This document shows, piece after piece, positions 10,611-22,848 of a DNA stretch of 64,000 nt (position 1 is the stretch's first letter; every line of letters starts with the position of its first letter). The position numbers were made by a program, and so were the translations under genes. The notes beneath the pieces are model-generated. The model made no database searches. It had not been told where the DNA came from and was given only the letters and a program-made list of their open reading frames with translations. The DNA lies in contig DVLE01000046.1 of NCBI GenBank assembly GCA_018715645.1, positions 1 through 64,000 on the forward strand, in the 5' to 3' direction. The DNA comes from Candidatus Merdisoma merdipullorum (GTDB taxonomy: Bacteria > Bacillota > Clostridia > Lachnospirales > Lachnospiraceae).

Positions 10611-11324
10611 ATGATAAAGGAAGTAATTTTTGATATTGACAATACGCTTTATGATTACGAAATCGGTCATGCGGCCGGAATGAAAAAAATGGGAGAGTAC
10701 GTAAAGAAAGAGTTTGGAGCAGAGCCGGAGGAATTTGAGAAGAACTACAAGAGGCTGAATCAAGAGATTGCGGAACGCCTGGGACGGGACAATGCGACGA
10801 TCCACAGCCGGAGCATCCGCCTGCAGAATCTGCTGGAGGAGTGGGAAAAGCCCCTGTTTCCTCATGTAAACGTGCTTTATCATCTTTATTGGGACACCCT
10901 GATCGATGTAAGCAGAGCAGAACCCGGAAGCCTGGAAGCCGTAAAGGAGCTTTACAAAATGGGAATCGGCATCGGAATCGGCACGGACATGACGGCGCAG
11001 ATGCAGTATGCGAAGCTGGAACATCTGGGCTTTGCTCCTTATATCCGCCATATCGTGACGAGTCAGGAGGCAGGCTATGAGAAGCCTCATCGGGAGTTTA
11101 TGTCCCTTTGCATCCGAAAAGCGGGATGCGCCCCGGACGAATGCGTATTCGTGGGAGACGCCTTCAAAAAAGATGTGGTCGGAGCCATGAACGCGGGGAT
11201 GCACGCGGTCTGGTATAATGCGAAGGAAAAAGCCTTGCCGGAGGACCTGGAGCTGAATGGGAGAAACTATAAGGAAATCCGGCATTTTGACGAACTGGTG
11301 CCGTACGTTCGATCGCTGGCATAG
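10611..11324 (+). CDS. HAD family hydrolase
   Basis: VIFDIDNTLYD, GTDMTAQMQ and FVGDAFKKDVVGAMNAGM motifs. Confidence 0.9.
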   Translation: MIKEVIFDIDNTLYDYEIGHAAGMKKMGEYVKKEFGAEPEEFEKNYKRLNQEIAERLGRDNATIHSRSIRLQNLLEEWEKPLFPHVNVLYHLYWDTLIDVSRAEPGSLEAVKELYKMGIGIGIGTDMTAQMQYAKLEHLGFAPYIRHIVTSQEAGYEKPHREFMSLCIRKAGCAPDECVFVGDAFKKDVVGAMNAGMHAVWYNAKEKALPEDLELNGRNYKEIRHFDELVPYVRSLA

Positions 11325-11345
11325 GGAAAGAAAGAGGAGAGAAAC

Positions 11346-12260
11346 ATGAAAGAACTGAGTTTTTTGGAGGAGCAGCAGGTAGATCCGAAACTTCTTTTAG
11401 AGGTGGAAGATTTTCGCAGAGAGTACCCGGTGCCGGAGGAGGCGCGGATTCGGATCGAAAAGCCTCCGATTCCTTTTTACGGAAAAGAGATTCTGGAAAT
11501 GGCCATTGCGGCTCTGCTGCAGGGGGAGAACGTACTCCTGAGCGGCTCCAAGGCCACGGGAAAGAATATTCTGGCGGAAAATCTGGCCTGGATTTTCAAT
11601 CGTCCATCTTACAATATTTCGTTTAACATCAATACGGACAGCAGTTCCCTCATCGGAACGGATACCTTTGTGGACAATGAGGTGAAGCTTCGCAAAGGGC
11701 CTGTCTACCAGTGCGCGGTAAACGGCGGCTTTGGCGTCTTTGACGAGATCAACATGGCGAAAAACGACGCGGTTTCCGTTCTGCATGCCACGCTGGATTA
11801 CCGCCGCCTGATTGATGTGCCGGGTTACGACAGGATTAAGCTCCACCCGGCCACCCGGTTTATCGGTACGATGAATTACGGCTATGCGGGAACCAGGGAG
11901 CTTAACGAAGCACTGGTGTCCCGGTTTCTGGTGATTGATATGCCGCCTCTTGAGGAGGAGACGCTGATGCTGATTCTGCGTTCCAGCTTCCCGGATGCGA
12001 AGGAGGAAGGGCTTCGCAGTTTTGCCGGTCTCTTTCTCGATCTGCAGCTGAAGGCTTCCAACGGAGAGATCTCCACGAAGCCTCTCGATCTGCGGGGAAT
12101 GATGGGCGCGCTAAAGACCATTCGCTGCGGACTGAAGCCCCGGATGGCGGTGACCATGGGAATTACGAACAAGAGCTTTGATATGTTTGAGAAAGAGATT
12201 GTCGGGGATATTGTGATGACAAGGATCCCGGAGGACTGGACAGCGGAGCAGATTTTCTAG
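11346..12260 (+). CDS. MoxR-like AAA ATPase (NorQ/CbbQ-like)
   Basis: GSKATGKN (atypical Walker A), FGVFDEINMAK (Walker B), sensor GTMNYGYAGTRELNEALVSRF. Confidence 0.85.
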   Translation: MKELSFLEEQQVDPKLLLEVEDFRREYPVPEEARIRIEKPPIPFYGKEILEMAIAALLQGENVLLSGSKATGKNILAENLAWIFNRPSYNISFNINTDSSSLIGTDTFVDNEVKLRKGPVYQCAVNGGFGVFDEINMAKNDAVSVLHATLDYRRLIDVPGYDRIKLHPATRFIGTMNYGYAGTRELNEALVSRFLVIDMPPLEEETLMLILRSSFPDAKEEGLRSFAGLFLDLQLKASNGEISTKPLDLRGMMGALKTIRCGLKPRMAVTMGITNKSFDMFEKEIVGDIVMTRIPEDWTAEQIF

Positions 12261-12262
12261 GT

Positions 12263-14047
12263 ATGGAACACAAGGATTTGGAACGGGAATATTTGGAAGA
12301 TTATCAGTATGAAATAGAGAACAGGATCCGGAATCTGTGCTGGACGGTCAGCGGGGACTACAGTCTGAATCTGAAGCTGGATACGGTCTCGTTTGCGAAA
12401 TCACCCTATGTCTCCTTGTATGACGCGGTGAAGCAGGGGGCTTTTTCCCGGTATTTTGACCGGAATGCCTTTGGCCTTTATCTGGTGAAAAAGCTGTATT
12501 ACGGGGCGGATGAACAGCCGCTTACGAATCTGGCGCAGATGGCGGTGGACAGCGCGGTCTACCGTAAAGTCAGCCGGGAAAGGCCGGGAGTCCTTGAGAT
12601 CCGAAAGAAAGCGTTTTCAGATATTCTGGAATATGATTTCACAAGACTTGCGGCCATGTATATCGGTCAGATCAAGATTGCGGTGATGCAGGAAGCGGTC
12701 CGGGGCGAAAGTCTGGTGCAGGCCAGGATGAGAAAGGCTCTGGATATGCTGAAAAGTCTGGAAGATACAGAGGATGTCATGGACATCATCCGTGTGGTAG
12801 ACGAACTGTACAACTGGCTGGTAGATCCGTACTTTGAGCGGAATCACGGAAATCTGGAAAAGGTTCTGGCTGTCACCCTGGAGGAACTGAAAGAATTTAG
12901 CTGGAAGGACTACCTGGAAGAAGAAGCCATGGAGGAGGAACTCACCCAGGTCATGACCAGGATGGAGCAGGCGGTCACCCAGACGGCTGAGGTTCCCTCA
13001 GATTCGGAGGAGAAAAAAGAGATCCGCAGGAAAAAGATTCTGGTGGACGCTGAAGCGGCGGCTAAAATGTACTCTTACATTGAGCTGAATTATGGAAGAT
13101 CCTACCTGACGCCCGGAGAGCAGGAGAGAATGAACCGCAGTCTGTGCCGGGGAGCCCACGCGGACTGCAGCCTGTATTTTACGGATGGAATTCTCTCCAA
13201 TATGGTAAAGAAAAATTATCAGTCTGAGTATGCCAGACGGGCCAGATCTGACAATCTGAGAGTTTACGGACACCATATGCGTGTTTCCAGAAGGAATATC
13301 GAACAGCTCTCTGATACCCTGCGGCGGGCGCTGACGGTGCGGAGCGAACGGGAGTCGGTCCGGTCGGAATACGGAACGATTGTTCCTGCCCGGCTCTGGA
13401 AGCTTGGACGCAGCAATGACAGAAAGCTCTTTGAGCGGGAGGTCAAGAAGGACAGCTCCGAATTTGTGGTCCATGTCCTGATTGACGCCAGCGGTTCCCA
13501 GCGGAGCAGGCAGAGCCTGGTAGCGCTTCAGGGCTTTATCATCAGCGAAGCCTTAAGCATTGTAGGAATTCCGCACCGTGTCATGGGATTTTGTACCTTC
13601 TGGGATTATACGGTGATGCAGAGATACCGGGATTACGATGATCCCAGGGAGGCCAATAAGCGGATCTTTGAGTTTCACGCCTCCTCCAACAACCGGGACG
13701 GTCTGGCGATCCGGGCTGCCGCGGCCAGCCTTCGGGAGAGACCGGAGGAAAACAAGGTCCTGATTGTCTTAAGCGATGGCCGGCCAAACGATATTATCGT
13801 AAACCGCCCAAACAGCAAGAACCCTGCGCCTTATTTCGGCGATTATGCCGTGAGGGACACGGCCTCGGAGGTGCGGAAGGTCCGGGCTGAGGGTATATCC
13901 GTACTTGGCGTCTTTGCCGGGGAGGAACAGGATCTGCAGGCGGAACAGAAGATTTTTGGCCGCGATTTCGCCTATATCCGCGACATTATGAATTTTTCCA
14001 GCATCGTTGGACTTTATCTCAGACGACAGCTGGATGATACACCATAG
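12263..14047 (+). CDS. VWA domain protein (NorD/CobT-like)
   Basis: MIDAS LIDASGSQRSRQS and C-terminal VWA; directly downstream of the MoxR ATPase. Confidence 0.85.
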   Translation: MEHKDLEREYLEDYQYEIENRIRNLCWTVSGDYSLNLKLDTVSFAKSPYVSLYDAVKQGAFSRYFDRNAFGLYLVKKLYYGADEQPLTNLAQMAVDSAVYRKVSRERPGVLEIRKKAFSDILEYDFTRLAAMYIGQIKIAVMQEAVRGESLVQARMRKALDMLKSLEDTEDVMDIIRVVDELYNWLVDPYFERNHGNLEKVLAVTLEELKEFSWKDYLEEEAMEEELTQVMTRMEQAVTQTAEVPSDSEEKKEIRRKKILVDAEAAAKMYSYIELNYGRSYLTPGEQERMNRSLCRGAHADCSLYFTDGILSNMVKKNYQSEYARRARSDNLRVYGHHMRVSRRNIEQLSDTLRRALTVRSERESVRSEYGTIVPARLWKLGRSNDRKLFEREVKKDSSEFVVHVLIDASGSQRSRQSLVALQGFIISEALSIVGIPHRVMGFCTFWDYTVMQRYRDYDDPREANKRIFEFHASSNNRDGLAIRAAAASLRERPEENKVLIVLSDGRPNDIIVNRPNSKNPAPYFGDYAVRDTASEVRKVRAEGISVLGVFAGEEQDLQAEQKIFGRDFAYIRDIMNFSSIVGLYLRRQLDDTP

Positions 14048-14061
14048 GAGGAGAAAACAAA

Positions 14062-14292
14062 ATGAAAGAATACGAAGTAGTCCATGAGATTTTTAACCAG
14101 TGCGCCAATAACCAGATGCGGGACGTCTTTATCGAGGAGGTTCCTATTGCGGATCTGGAGCAGTACGTGGTTTCCCGGCATCAGGGTGAGCGGGATTTTA
14201 CCTATGAGCGCGAGGATCTGGCGGACGGTACGGTGATTTATCATGTGAACACCTCAGGACTTTTGCAGAGATACACGTTTACGGAAATTTAA
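14062..14292 (+). CDS. Small conserved-looking hypothetical protein of the MoxR/VWA cassette
   Basis: 76 aa, RBS AGGAGG, 14 bp after the VWA gene. Confidence 0.65.
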   Translation: MKEYEVVHEIFNQCANNQMRDVFIEEVPIADLEQYVVSRHQGERDFTYEREDLADGTVIYHVNTSGLLQRYTFTEI

Positions 14293-14312
14293 CGATATGC
14301 AGGAGGAGGAGA

Positions 14313-14843
14313 GTGGAAGCGTTTTTTCAATGGGAGGAAGATTTTCTTTTATTTTTACAGAATAGTGTGCGCGGACCTGCTTTTGACGCCGTTATGCGGT
14401 TTATCACTTCGTTGGGGGACGGAGGTTTCCTGGCCATCGCGGTCTGCGTTCTGCTGCTTCTCGTTCCCCGTTGGAGAAAGGTGGGGTGTACGGCCGCGCT
14501 TTCGCTGGCGCTTGATTATCTTCTGGTAAACCTGATTCTGAAAAATGTCATAGCCCGCGTACGCCCTTACGTCCTGGTGGAGGGGCTTCAGCTGATTACA
14601 AGGGAACCGTCGGATTATTCGTTTCCATCCGGGCATTCCGGCGCCGCTTTCGCGGTGGCGAGCGTGCTGTTTTTGTGTATGCCCCGCAAGGTAGGAATCC
14701 CGGCTGTGATTCTCGCGGCCTTGATCGCATTTTCGCGTCTGTATCTGGGCGCGCATTTTCCGACAGACGTCATCGGAGGAATCCTGATCGGATGTCTGAC
14801 CGGGTTTGCCGCATGGAAATTGGTTTGGAAGAAACATAAATAG
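14313..14843 (+). CDS. PAP2 family phosphatase (GTG start)
   Basis: KNVIARVRP ... SFPSGHSGAAFA ... SRLYLGAHFPTDVIGG motifs. Confidence 0.92.
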   Translation: MEAFFQWEEDFLLFLQNSVRGPAFDAVMRFITSLGDGGFLAIAVCVLLLLVPRWRKVGCTAALSLALDYLLVNLILKNVIARVRPYVLVEGLQLITREPSDYSFPSGHSGAAFAVASVLFLCMPRKVGIPAVILAALIAFSRLYLGAHFPTDVIGGILIGCLTGFAAWKLVWKKHK

Positions 14844-14887
14844 AAATACAGGAGAGCTGGCTATCATTAGCCGACTCTCCTGTATTT
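14844..14887. terminator. Bidirectional terminator between PAP2 gene and clpB
   Basis: AAATACAGGAGAG...CTCTCCTGTATTT between convergent genes. Confidence 0.85.
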
Positions 14888-14930
14888 GGCTTATATGTTT
14901 TGCTGCAGCGTTCTGTCCGTTGACTGCCGC

Positions 14931-17519
14931 TTACCCCTCCTTCACCCGTGCGGCCAGCTTATCGCCGTCCACATCGATGACGACCGTCTCTCCGGTGGAG
15001 AGATCTCCGCCGAGGATCAGCCGTGCGGCCAGAGTTTCCACGTATTTCTGCATATACCGCTTCAGCGGCCGTGCTCCATATACAGGATCAAAGCCGTGGT
15101 CGGCGATAAAGGTCTTGGCGTCGGCGGTAAGCTCAATCTTAAGCTCCCGTTCTGCCAGACGCTCATTCAGCTCGTTCAGCAGCAGATCGATGATAGAAGT
15201 GATATTACTCTTGGTCAGCGGCTTAAAGAGTATGGTCTCGTCCAGACGGTTCAGAAATTCAGGACGGAAATGGTTCCGCAGATCGTTCATTACCATTTCC
15301 TGCGCTTCCGGCCGGATATTGCCCTCCGCGTCGATTCCTTCCAGAAGATAGGAGGAACCGATATTGGATGTCATGATCAGGATCGTATTTTTAAAATCTA
15401 CGGTACGTCCCTGAGAATCGGTGATTCGTCCGTCGTCCAGTACCTGAAGCAGAACATTGAATACGTCCGGGTGCGCCTTCTCGATCTCGTCAAAGAGTAC
15501 GACGGAGTAAGGCTTCCTGCGGACGGCTTCGGTGAGCTGTCCGCCTTCCTCGTATCCTACGTATCCAGGCGGCGCTCCGATGAGCCTTGATACGGAATAT
15601 TTCTCCATATATTCGCTCATATCGATACGCACCATATTTTGCTCGTCGTCGAACAGACTGGCGGCCAGGGCTTTTGCAAGCTCTGTCTTGCCGACGCCTG
15701 TGGGGCCAAGAAACAGGAAGGAACCGATGGGTTTGGTCGGGTCCTTGATTCCGGCCTTGGAGCGAATGATCGCCTCCGATACAAGGGTTACAGCCTCGTC
15801 CTGGCCGATAACTCTCTTATGAAGCTCGGTATCCAGGTGCAGGGTTTTGTTCCGCTCGCTTTCCGTCAGCTTGGCCACGGGGATTCCGGTCCAGCGGGAG
15901 ACGATACGGGAGATCTCATCTTCAGTAACGGCCTCATGGACCAGGGACAAATCCGTCTTGCTGATAGCTTCCTCCTCCTGCGCCAGCTCCTTTTGAAGCT
16001 GCGGCAGACGGCCGTACTGAAGCTCGGCGGCCTTGTTCAGGTCATAGTTCTGCTGGGCTGTCTGGATTTGTTTGTTGATGTCCTCGATTTCCTCACGAAG
16101 CTTCTGAAGCCGTTCCACTGAGGTCTTTTCGTTATCCCACTGTGCTTTGCGGGCGTTGAAATCATCCCGAAGCTCCGCAAGCTCTCTCTGGAGATGTTCC
16201 AGACGCTCCTGACTTAAGTGATCCGTCTCTTTTTTCAGGGCAGCCTCCTCAATTTCAAGCTGCATGATCTTGCGCCGCAGCTCGTCCAGTTCCGTCGGCA
16301 TGGAATCCAGCTCTGTCTTAATCAGCGCGCAGGCCTCGTCCACCAGGTCAATGGCCTTGTCCGGAAGGAACCGGTCGGAGATATAGCGGTGAGAGAGTGT
16401 GGCGGCGGCTACCAGGGCCGCGTCGGTAATCTTTACGCCGTGGAAGACTTCGTAGCGTTCCTTCAAGCCACGCAGAATGGAAATCGTGTCCTCCACCGTA
16501 GGCTCGTCAACCATGACCGGCTGGAAACGCCGTTCCAGAGCCGCGTCCTTTTCGATATACTGTCGGTATTCATCGAGAGTCGTGGCGCCGATGCAGTGCA
16601 GTTCGCCCCTTGCAAGCATGGGCTTCAGCATATTGCCGGCGTCCATGGCGCCGTCCGTCTTGCCTGCGCCTACGATCAGGTGCAGCTCGTCGATGAACAG
16701 AATAATCTTTCCTTCGCTTTTGCGGACTTCCTCCAGCACGGCCTTCAGACGCTCCTCAAATTCACCCCGGTACTTGGCTCCGGCCACGAGGGCGCCCATA
16801 TCCAGGGAGAAGATTTTTTTATCCTTCAACCCCTCCGGCACGTCCCCGCGGACGATTCTCTGAGCCAGTCCCTCGACTACGGCCGTCTTGCCGACGCCGG
16901 GTTCTCCGATCAGTACCGGATTATTTTTCGTCTTACGGGACAGAATCCGGACGACGTTGCGGATTTCCGCGTCACGTCCGATGACCGGATCCAGCTTTTG
17001 CTCTCTGGCGCGTTCTACCAGATCGGAACCATACTTATTTAATGTGTCGTAGGTGGCCTCCGGATTGTCGGTGGTGACACGCTGGTTTCCTCTTACTGAG
17101 GACAAAGCCTGAAGGAATTTGTCCTTCGTAACGCCATATTCCCGGAACAGTTCTTTGATGGAAGGGCTGGGATCGTTCAGAAGGGCGAGAAAGAGATGCT
17201 CTACGGAGACATACTCGTCACCCATATGCTTTGCCACATCCTCGGCGCTGACAAGTACCTTATTTAAGTACTGTCCTACGTAAGGCTGCCCGCCCGATAC
17301 CTTTACCCTCTTATTTAAAGCCTGCTCTACTCCGTTCATAAAAAGATTCTGATCGATGCCCATCTTGGCGATCAGCTTCAAAATCAGGCTGTCTTCCTGA
17401 CGGAGCAGACCCAGCAGAAGATGTTCCTGCTCGATTTCCTGGTTGCCGTATTCGTATGCCAGCTTTTCCAGATCATTGACAGCCTGAATCGACTTCTGCG
17501 TAAATTTTGTGAAATTCAT
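14931..17519 (-). CDS. clpB: ATP-dependent chaperone ClpB
   Basis: Two Walker A motifs ([18 protein letters not shown]), Clp N-domain, middle coiled coil. Start reset to [10 protein letters not shown]. Confidence 0.96.
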   Translation of the reverse strand: MNFTKFTQKSIQAVNDLEKLAYEYGNQEIEQEHLLLGLLRQEDSLILKLIAKMGIDQNLFMNGVEQALNKRVKVSGGQPYVGQYLNKVLVSAEDVAKHMGDEYVSVEHLFLALLNDPSPSIKELFREYGVTKDKFLQALSSVRGNQRVTTDNPEATYDTLNKYGSDLVERAREQKLDPVIGRDAEIRNVVRILSRKTKNNPVLIGEPGVGKTAVVEGLAQRIVRGDVPEGLKDKKIFSLDMGALVAGAKYRGEFEERLKAVLEEVRKSEGKIILFIDELHLIVGAGKTDGAMDAGNMLKPMLARGELHCIGATTLDEYRQYIEKDAALERRFQPVMVDEPTVEDTISILRGLKERYEVFHGVKITDAALVAAATLSHRYISDRFLPDKAIDLVDEACALIKTELDSMPTELDELRRKIMQLEIEEAALKKETDHLSQERLEHLQRELAELRDDFNARKAQWDNEKTSVERLQKLREEIEDINKQIQTAQQNYDLNKAAELQYGRLPQLQKELAQEEEAISKTDLSLVHEAVTEDEISRIVSRWTGIPVAKLTESERNKTLHLDTELHKRVIGQDEAVTLVSEAIIRSKAGIKDPTKPIGSFLFLGPTGVGKTELAKALAASLFDDEQNMVRIDMSEYMEKYSVSRLIGAPPGYVGYEEGGQLTEAVRRKPYSVVLFDEIEKAHPDVFNVLLQVLDDGRITDSQGRTVDFKNTILIMTSNIGSSYLLEGIDAEGNIRPEAQEMVMNDLRNHFRPEFLNRLDETILFKPLTKSNITSIIDLLLNELNERLAERELKIELTADAKTFIADHGFDPVYGARPLKRYMQKYVETLAARLILGGDLSTGETVVIDVDGDKLAARVKEG

Positions 17520-17606
17520 AAATCTGACTCCTTTCCTATTATTAATGAAACCTGCAGCACAGCTTTTGTCTGTGTTCTGCGAAAATTCTGCGGAAATAAA
17601 AGAAAA

Positions 17607-17642
17607 CCCGGTATCGGATACTTTTTGTATCAGATACAGGGC
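17607..17642 (-). terminator. Hairpin in clpB 5' leader, terminator/attenuator-like on the minus strand
   Basis: CCC-GTATC-GATAC ttttt GTATC-GATAC-GGG with T-rich tract on the minus-strand 3' side. Confidence 0.5.
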
Positions 17643-17662
17643 CTTTTTCATTTCTAATTTAG

Positions 17663-17691
17663 TGTATACCACGATCATTTTAAAAATGCAA
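17663..17691 (-). promoter_or_regulatory. clpB promoter
   Basis: Minus strand TTGCAT-N17-TATACA. Confidence 0.65.
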
Positions 17692-17761
17692 GTATTTTTT
17701 TATAAAAATAAAATGAAAAATATAAAGAAAGGATGAAATATAAAAAAAATAAGAAACGGGG

Positions 17762-17790
17762 TTGACAAAAGATAGGCATAGTGATATTTT
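17762..17790 (+). promoter_or_regulatory. hrcA operon sigma-A-type promoter
   Basis: TTGACA-N17-TATTTT just upstream of CIRCE. Confidence 0.75.
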
Positions 17791-17794
17791 AATG

Positions 17795-17821
17795 TTAGCA
17801 CTCAGAGGGGCCGAGTGCTAA
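17795..17821 (+). promoter_or_regulatory. CIRCE operator (HrcA binding site)
   Basis: Perfect TTAGCACTC-N9-GAGTGCTAA. Confidence 0.97.
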
Positions 17822-17860
17822 TAGAGAAAAACCAGATAATAAAGAAGGTGAAGTGGCAGT

Positions 17861-18895
17861 ATGGAACTGGATGAGAGAAAACAGAAAATTTTGTATGCGA
17901 TCATCCGTACTTATATGGAAACGGGTGAACCGGTGGGCTCCAGAACAATTTCCAAATACTCGGATCTGAATCTGAGTTCTGCCACGATTCGTAATGAGAT
18001 GTCGGATCTGGAGGAAATGGGCTATATTATACAGCCTCATACCTCGGCAGGCAGGATTCCATCAGATAAAGGATACCGTCTGTATGTGGATCATATTCTG
18101 GAGAGCAAGGATCAGGAGGTCCAGGAGCTGAAGGAAGTGATGCTTGAACGGACCGACAAGCTGGAACAGATGCTGCAGCAGGTGGTCAAGGTCCTGGCAG
18201 CCAATACGAATTATGCGACGCTTGCTTCCGCTCCGGCTCTGAAAGGAAACAAGCTGAAATTTATCCAGCTTTCCAAAGTAAATTCCACGCAGATTCTTGC
18301 CGTCATTATGATAGGAGGGAATCTTGTAAGGAACAAGGTTATCGAGGTAACCGAGGAGCTGGACCAGGAGACGGTGCTGAAGCTGAATATCCTTTTGAAC
18401 AGCGTGCTGAACGGCCTTTCCATAGAAGAGATCAACCTGGCTATGATTCAAAGCCTGAAAAGGCAGGCCGGGATCCACAGCGAGCTTGTTGGGGATGTGA
18501 TTGACGCGGTAGCGGAAGTGATTCATGCGGAGGACGAGGTGAAGATTTACACCTCCGGCGCCACGAATATTTTCCGGTATCCGGAGCTTTCCGACAACGG
18601 AAAGGCCAGTGAGCTAATCAGTACCTTTGAGGAAAAGCAGGAGCTTACGGATCTGGTAAATCAGACCTTGGAAAACAGTGACAGCAAAGGCATTCAGGTG
18701 TACATCGGACAGGAGTCGCCGATACAGGCTATGAAGGACTGCAGCGTGGTGACAGCCACCTATGAATTAGGCGAGGGCCTTCAGGGAACCATCGGCATTA
18801 TAGGGCCAAAGCGCATGGATTACGAAAATGTGCTGAAGACATTGAAGACACTGACCGAACAGCTGGATGAGATTTATAACAGAAAGAAAAGTTAG
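17861..18895 (+). CDS. hrcA: Heat-inducible transcription repressor HrcA
   Basis: ELDERKQKILYAIIRTYMETGEPVGSRTI; CIRCE upstream. Confidence 0.97.
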   Translation: MELDERKQKILYAIIRTYMETGEPVGSRTISKYSDLNLSSATIRNEMSDLEEMGYIIQPHTSAGRIPSDKGYRLYVDHILESKDQEVQELKEVMLERTDKLEQMLQQVVKVLAANTNYATLASAPALKGNKLKFIQLSKVNSTQILAVIMIGGNLVRNKVIEVTEELDQETVLKLNILLNSVLNGLSIEEINLAMIQSLKRQAGIHSELVGDVIDAVAEVIHAEDEVKIYTSGATNIFRYPELSDNGKASELISTFEEKQELTDLVNQTLENSDSKGIQVYIGQESPIQAMKDCSVVTATYELGEGLQGTIGIIGPKRMDYENVLKTLKTLTEQLDEIYNRKKS

Positions 18896-18914
18896 AGAAA
18901 GGGGCAGTTAACCC

Positions 18915-19562
18915 GTGGAAAAGGAAATGAAGCAGGAAGAAATCCGGGAAGAAGATCTGGAAGGCGAAAAGGCTGCGGATACAGCGGATACCTCAGAGGA
19001 TCAGGAGCAGGAAAGCGAAGCCGGTACGGCGGCTGAAGAATCCAAAGAGGAGGAAGCCAGGGCGGAGAAGCAGCCGGAGGAGGCCAAAGAGGAGCCGGAG
19101 AAAATGAGAAAGAAAAAAAAGAAAGAAAAGTGGGAGGAAAAAATCGAGGAGCTGGAGGACCGTGTGAAACGTCAGATGGCGGAGTTCGATAATTTCCGCA
19201 AGCGTACGGAGAAAGAAAAGTCCCATATGTATGAAGTAGGCGCAAGGGACGTCATCGAGAAGATTCTCCCGGTGGTAGACAATTTTGAACGCGGCCTGGC
19301 CGCGGTTCCGGAGGAGGAAAAGACGAATCCGGTGATCGACGGCATGGATAAGGTATACCGGCAGTTGATGACGATTCTTACAGATATGGGCGTGACGCCT
19401 ATCGACGCTGTAGGAAAGGAGTTTGATCCGAATTTCCACAATGCGGTTATGCATGTGGAGGATGAGGAGCTTGGTGAAAATGTTGTAGCCGAGGAATTCC
19501 AGAAGGGTTATCTGTATAAGGATACCGTGATTCGTCATAGTATGGTAAAGGTCGCTAACTGA
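18915..19562 (+). CDS. grpE: Nucleotide exchange factor GrpE
   Basis: AEFDNFRKRTEKEK, LPVVDNFERGL, DPNFHNAVMHVEDEELGENVV. Confidence 0.96.
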   Translation: MEKEMKQEEIREEDLEGEKAADTADTSEDQEQESEAGTAAEESKEEEARAEKQPEEAKEEPEKMRKKKKKEKWEEKIEELEDRVKRQMAEFDNFRKRTEKEKSHMYEVGARDVIEKILPVVDNFERGLAAVPEEEKTNPVIDGMDKVYRQLMTILTDMGVTPIDAVGKEFDPNFHNAVMHVEDEELGENVVAEEFQKGYLYKDTVIRHSMVKVAN

Positions 19563-19603
19563 TGAGATGGATGGGAACTGTTTATCAGTCCCTTTTCACA
19601 TAA

Positions 19604-21526
<1,923 letters not shown>

Positions 21527-21565
21527 AATAGACTGAGGCATGAAAATGCCGGCATGAGAAGCACG

Positions 21566-21600
21566 ATGTCCAGGGAGGGCCCGCAAGGGCTTTCCCTGGG
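21566..21600 (+). terminator. dnaK-dnaJ intergenic hairpin (possible partial attenuator)
   Basis: CCAGGGAgGGCCC gcaa GGGCttTCCCTGG followed by GTTTTG. Confidence 0.5.
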
Positions 21601-21636
21601 TTTTGCGGTAGAAATTAAAAAGAGGAAGAAAGAAGA

Positions 21637-22809
21637 ATGGCAGAACAGAAAAGAGATTACTACGAGGTTCTGGGCGTAGATAAAAATGCAGATGACGCTG
21701 CAATCAAAAAGGCATACCGCCAACTGGCAAAAAAATATCATCCTGATATGAACCCCGGAGACAAGGATGCCGAGGTGAAATTCAAGGAGGCTTCGGAAGC
21801 CTATGCAGTTTTGAGCGATCCGGAGAAGCGCCGTCAGTACGATCAGTTCGGCCATGCAGCCTTTGAAGGAGGAGCAGGCGGAGGCGGCTTTGGCGGCTTT
21901 GATTTCACTGGAGCGGATATGGGAGACATTTTCGGCGACATCTTTGGTGATCTCTTTGGAGGCGGCCGCAGCAGAAGGGCGAACAATGGTCCCATGCAGG
22001 GGGCGAATATCCGTACCCAGGTCCGCATCACTTTTGAGGAGGCTGTCTTTGGCTGCGAGAAGGAGCTGGAGCTGACGTTAAAGGACGAGTGCGCGAGCTG
22101 TCACGGTACAGGCGCAAAGCCGGGAACCTCTCCGGTCACCTGTCCGAAGTGCGGCGGCAAGGGACAGGTGGTCTACACCCAGCAGTCCCTGTTCGGCATG
22201 GTGCAGAATGTCCGCACCTGTCCGGACTGCAACGGAACCGGAAAAATCATCAAGGAAAAGTGTCCGGACTGCTATGGAACCGGATATATTTCCAACAAAA
22301 AGAAAATTTCTGTATCGATTCCTGCCGGGGTGGACAATGGGCAGAGTGTCCGCTTAAGAGGCAAGGGCGAGCCTGGCGTGAACGGCGGGCCGAGAGGCGA
22401 TCTTCTGGTGGAGGTCGTGGTGGCGCGTCATCCGATTTTCCAGCGCCAGGATATGAACATTTATTCCACAGCGCCTATCAGTTTCGTGACTGCGGCGCTT
22501 GGCGGCACCGTGCGCATTAAGACTGTGGACGGTGAAGTAGAGTATGATGTCAAGGCAGGCACGCAGACGGACACCCGCGTGCGGCTCAAAGGCAAAGGAG
22601 TTCCTTCCGTCCGCAACAAAAATGTACGCGGAGATCATTATGTAACCCTGGTCGTACAGGTTCCGACCGATTTGAGCAGAGAAGCGAAAGAAGCCCTGCG
22701 CGCTTATGACGATGTGGTAAATGGAGGAAGCGCGGCGCCAAAAGGCGGCAGAGGCGGAAAAGGGAAGAAAAATATTTTTGAAAAGGTGAAAGAAGCCTTG
22801 GATGAATAG
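21637..22809 (+). CDS. dnaJ: Molecular chaperone DnaJ
   Basis: J domain with HPD; four CxxCxGxG zinc-finger repeats. Confidence 0.98.
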   Translation: MAEQKRDYYEVLGVDKNADDAAIKKAYRQLAKKYHPDMNPGDKDAEVKFKEASEAYAVLSDPEKRRQYDQFGHAAFEGGAGGGGFGGFDFTGADMGDIFGDIFGDLFGGGRSRRANNGPMQGANIRTQVRITFEEAVFGCEKELELTLKDECASCHGTGAKPGTSPVTCPKCGGKGQVVYTQQSLFGMVQNVRTCPDCNGTGKIIKEKCPDCYGTGYISNKKKISVSIPAGVDNGQSVRLRGKGEPGVNGGPRGDLLVEVVVARHPIFQRQDMNIYSTAPISFVTAALGGTVRIKTVDGEVEYDVKAGTQTDTRVRLKGKGVPSVRNKNVRGDHYVTLVVQVPTDLSREAKEALRAYDDVVNGGSAAPKGGRGGKGKKNIFEKVKEALDE

Positions 22810-22848
22810 GCGATCATATGGATATAGAAAGCCCGGAGGTTTAAAAGT

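Noticed and set aside
11346-14047. Functional nitric oxide reductase activation genes norQ/norD
   Set aside because: Names are often transferred by homology, but no norBC or denitrification gene is visible here, so only domain-level calls were made.
16218-17042. Plus-strand ORF inside clpB
   Set aside because: Antisense shadow ORF of a well-supported gene.
17520-17678. N-terminal extension of ClpB
   Set aside because: Covers the leader hairpin and promoter; the [10 protein letters not shown] start at 17519 matches ClpB proteins.
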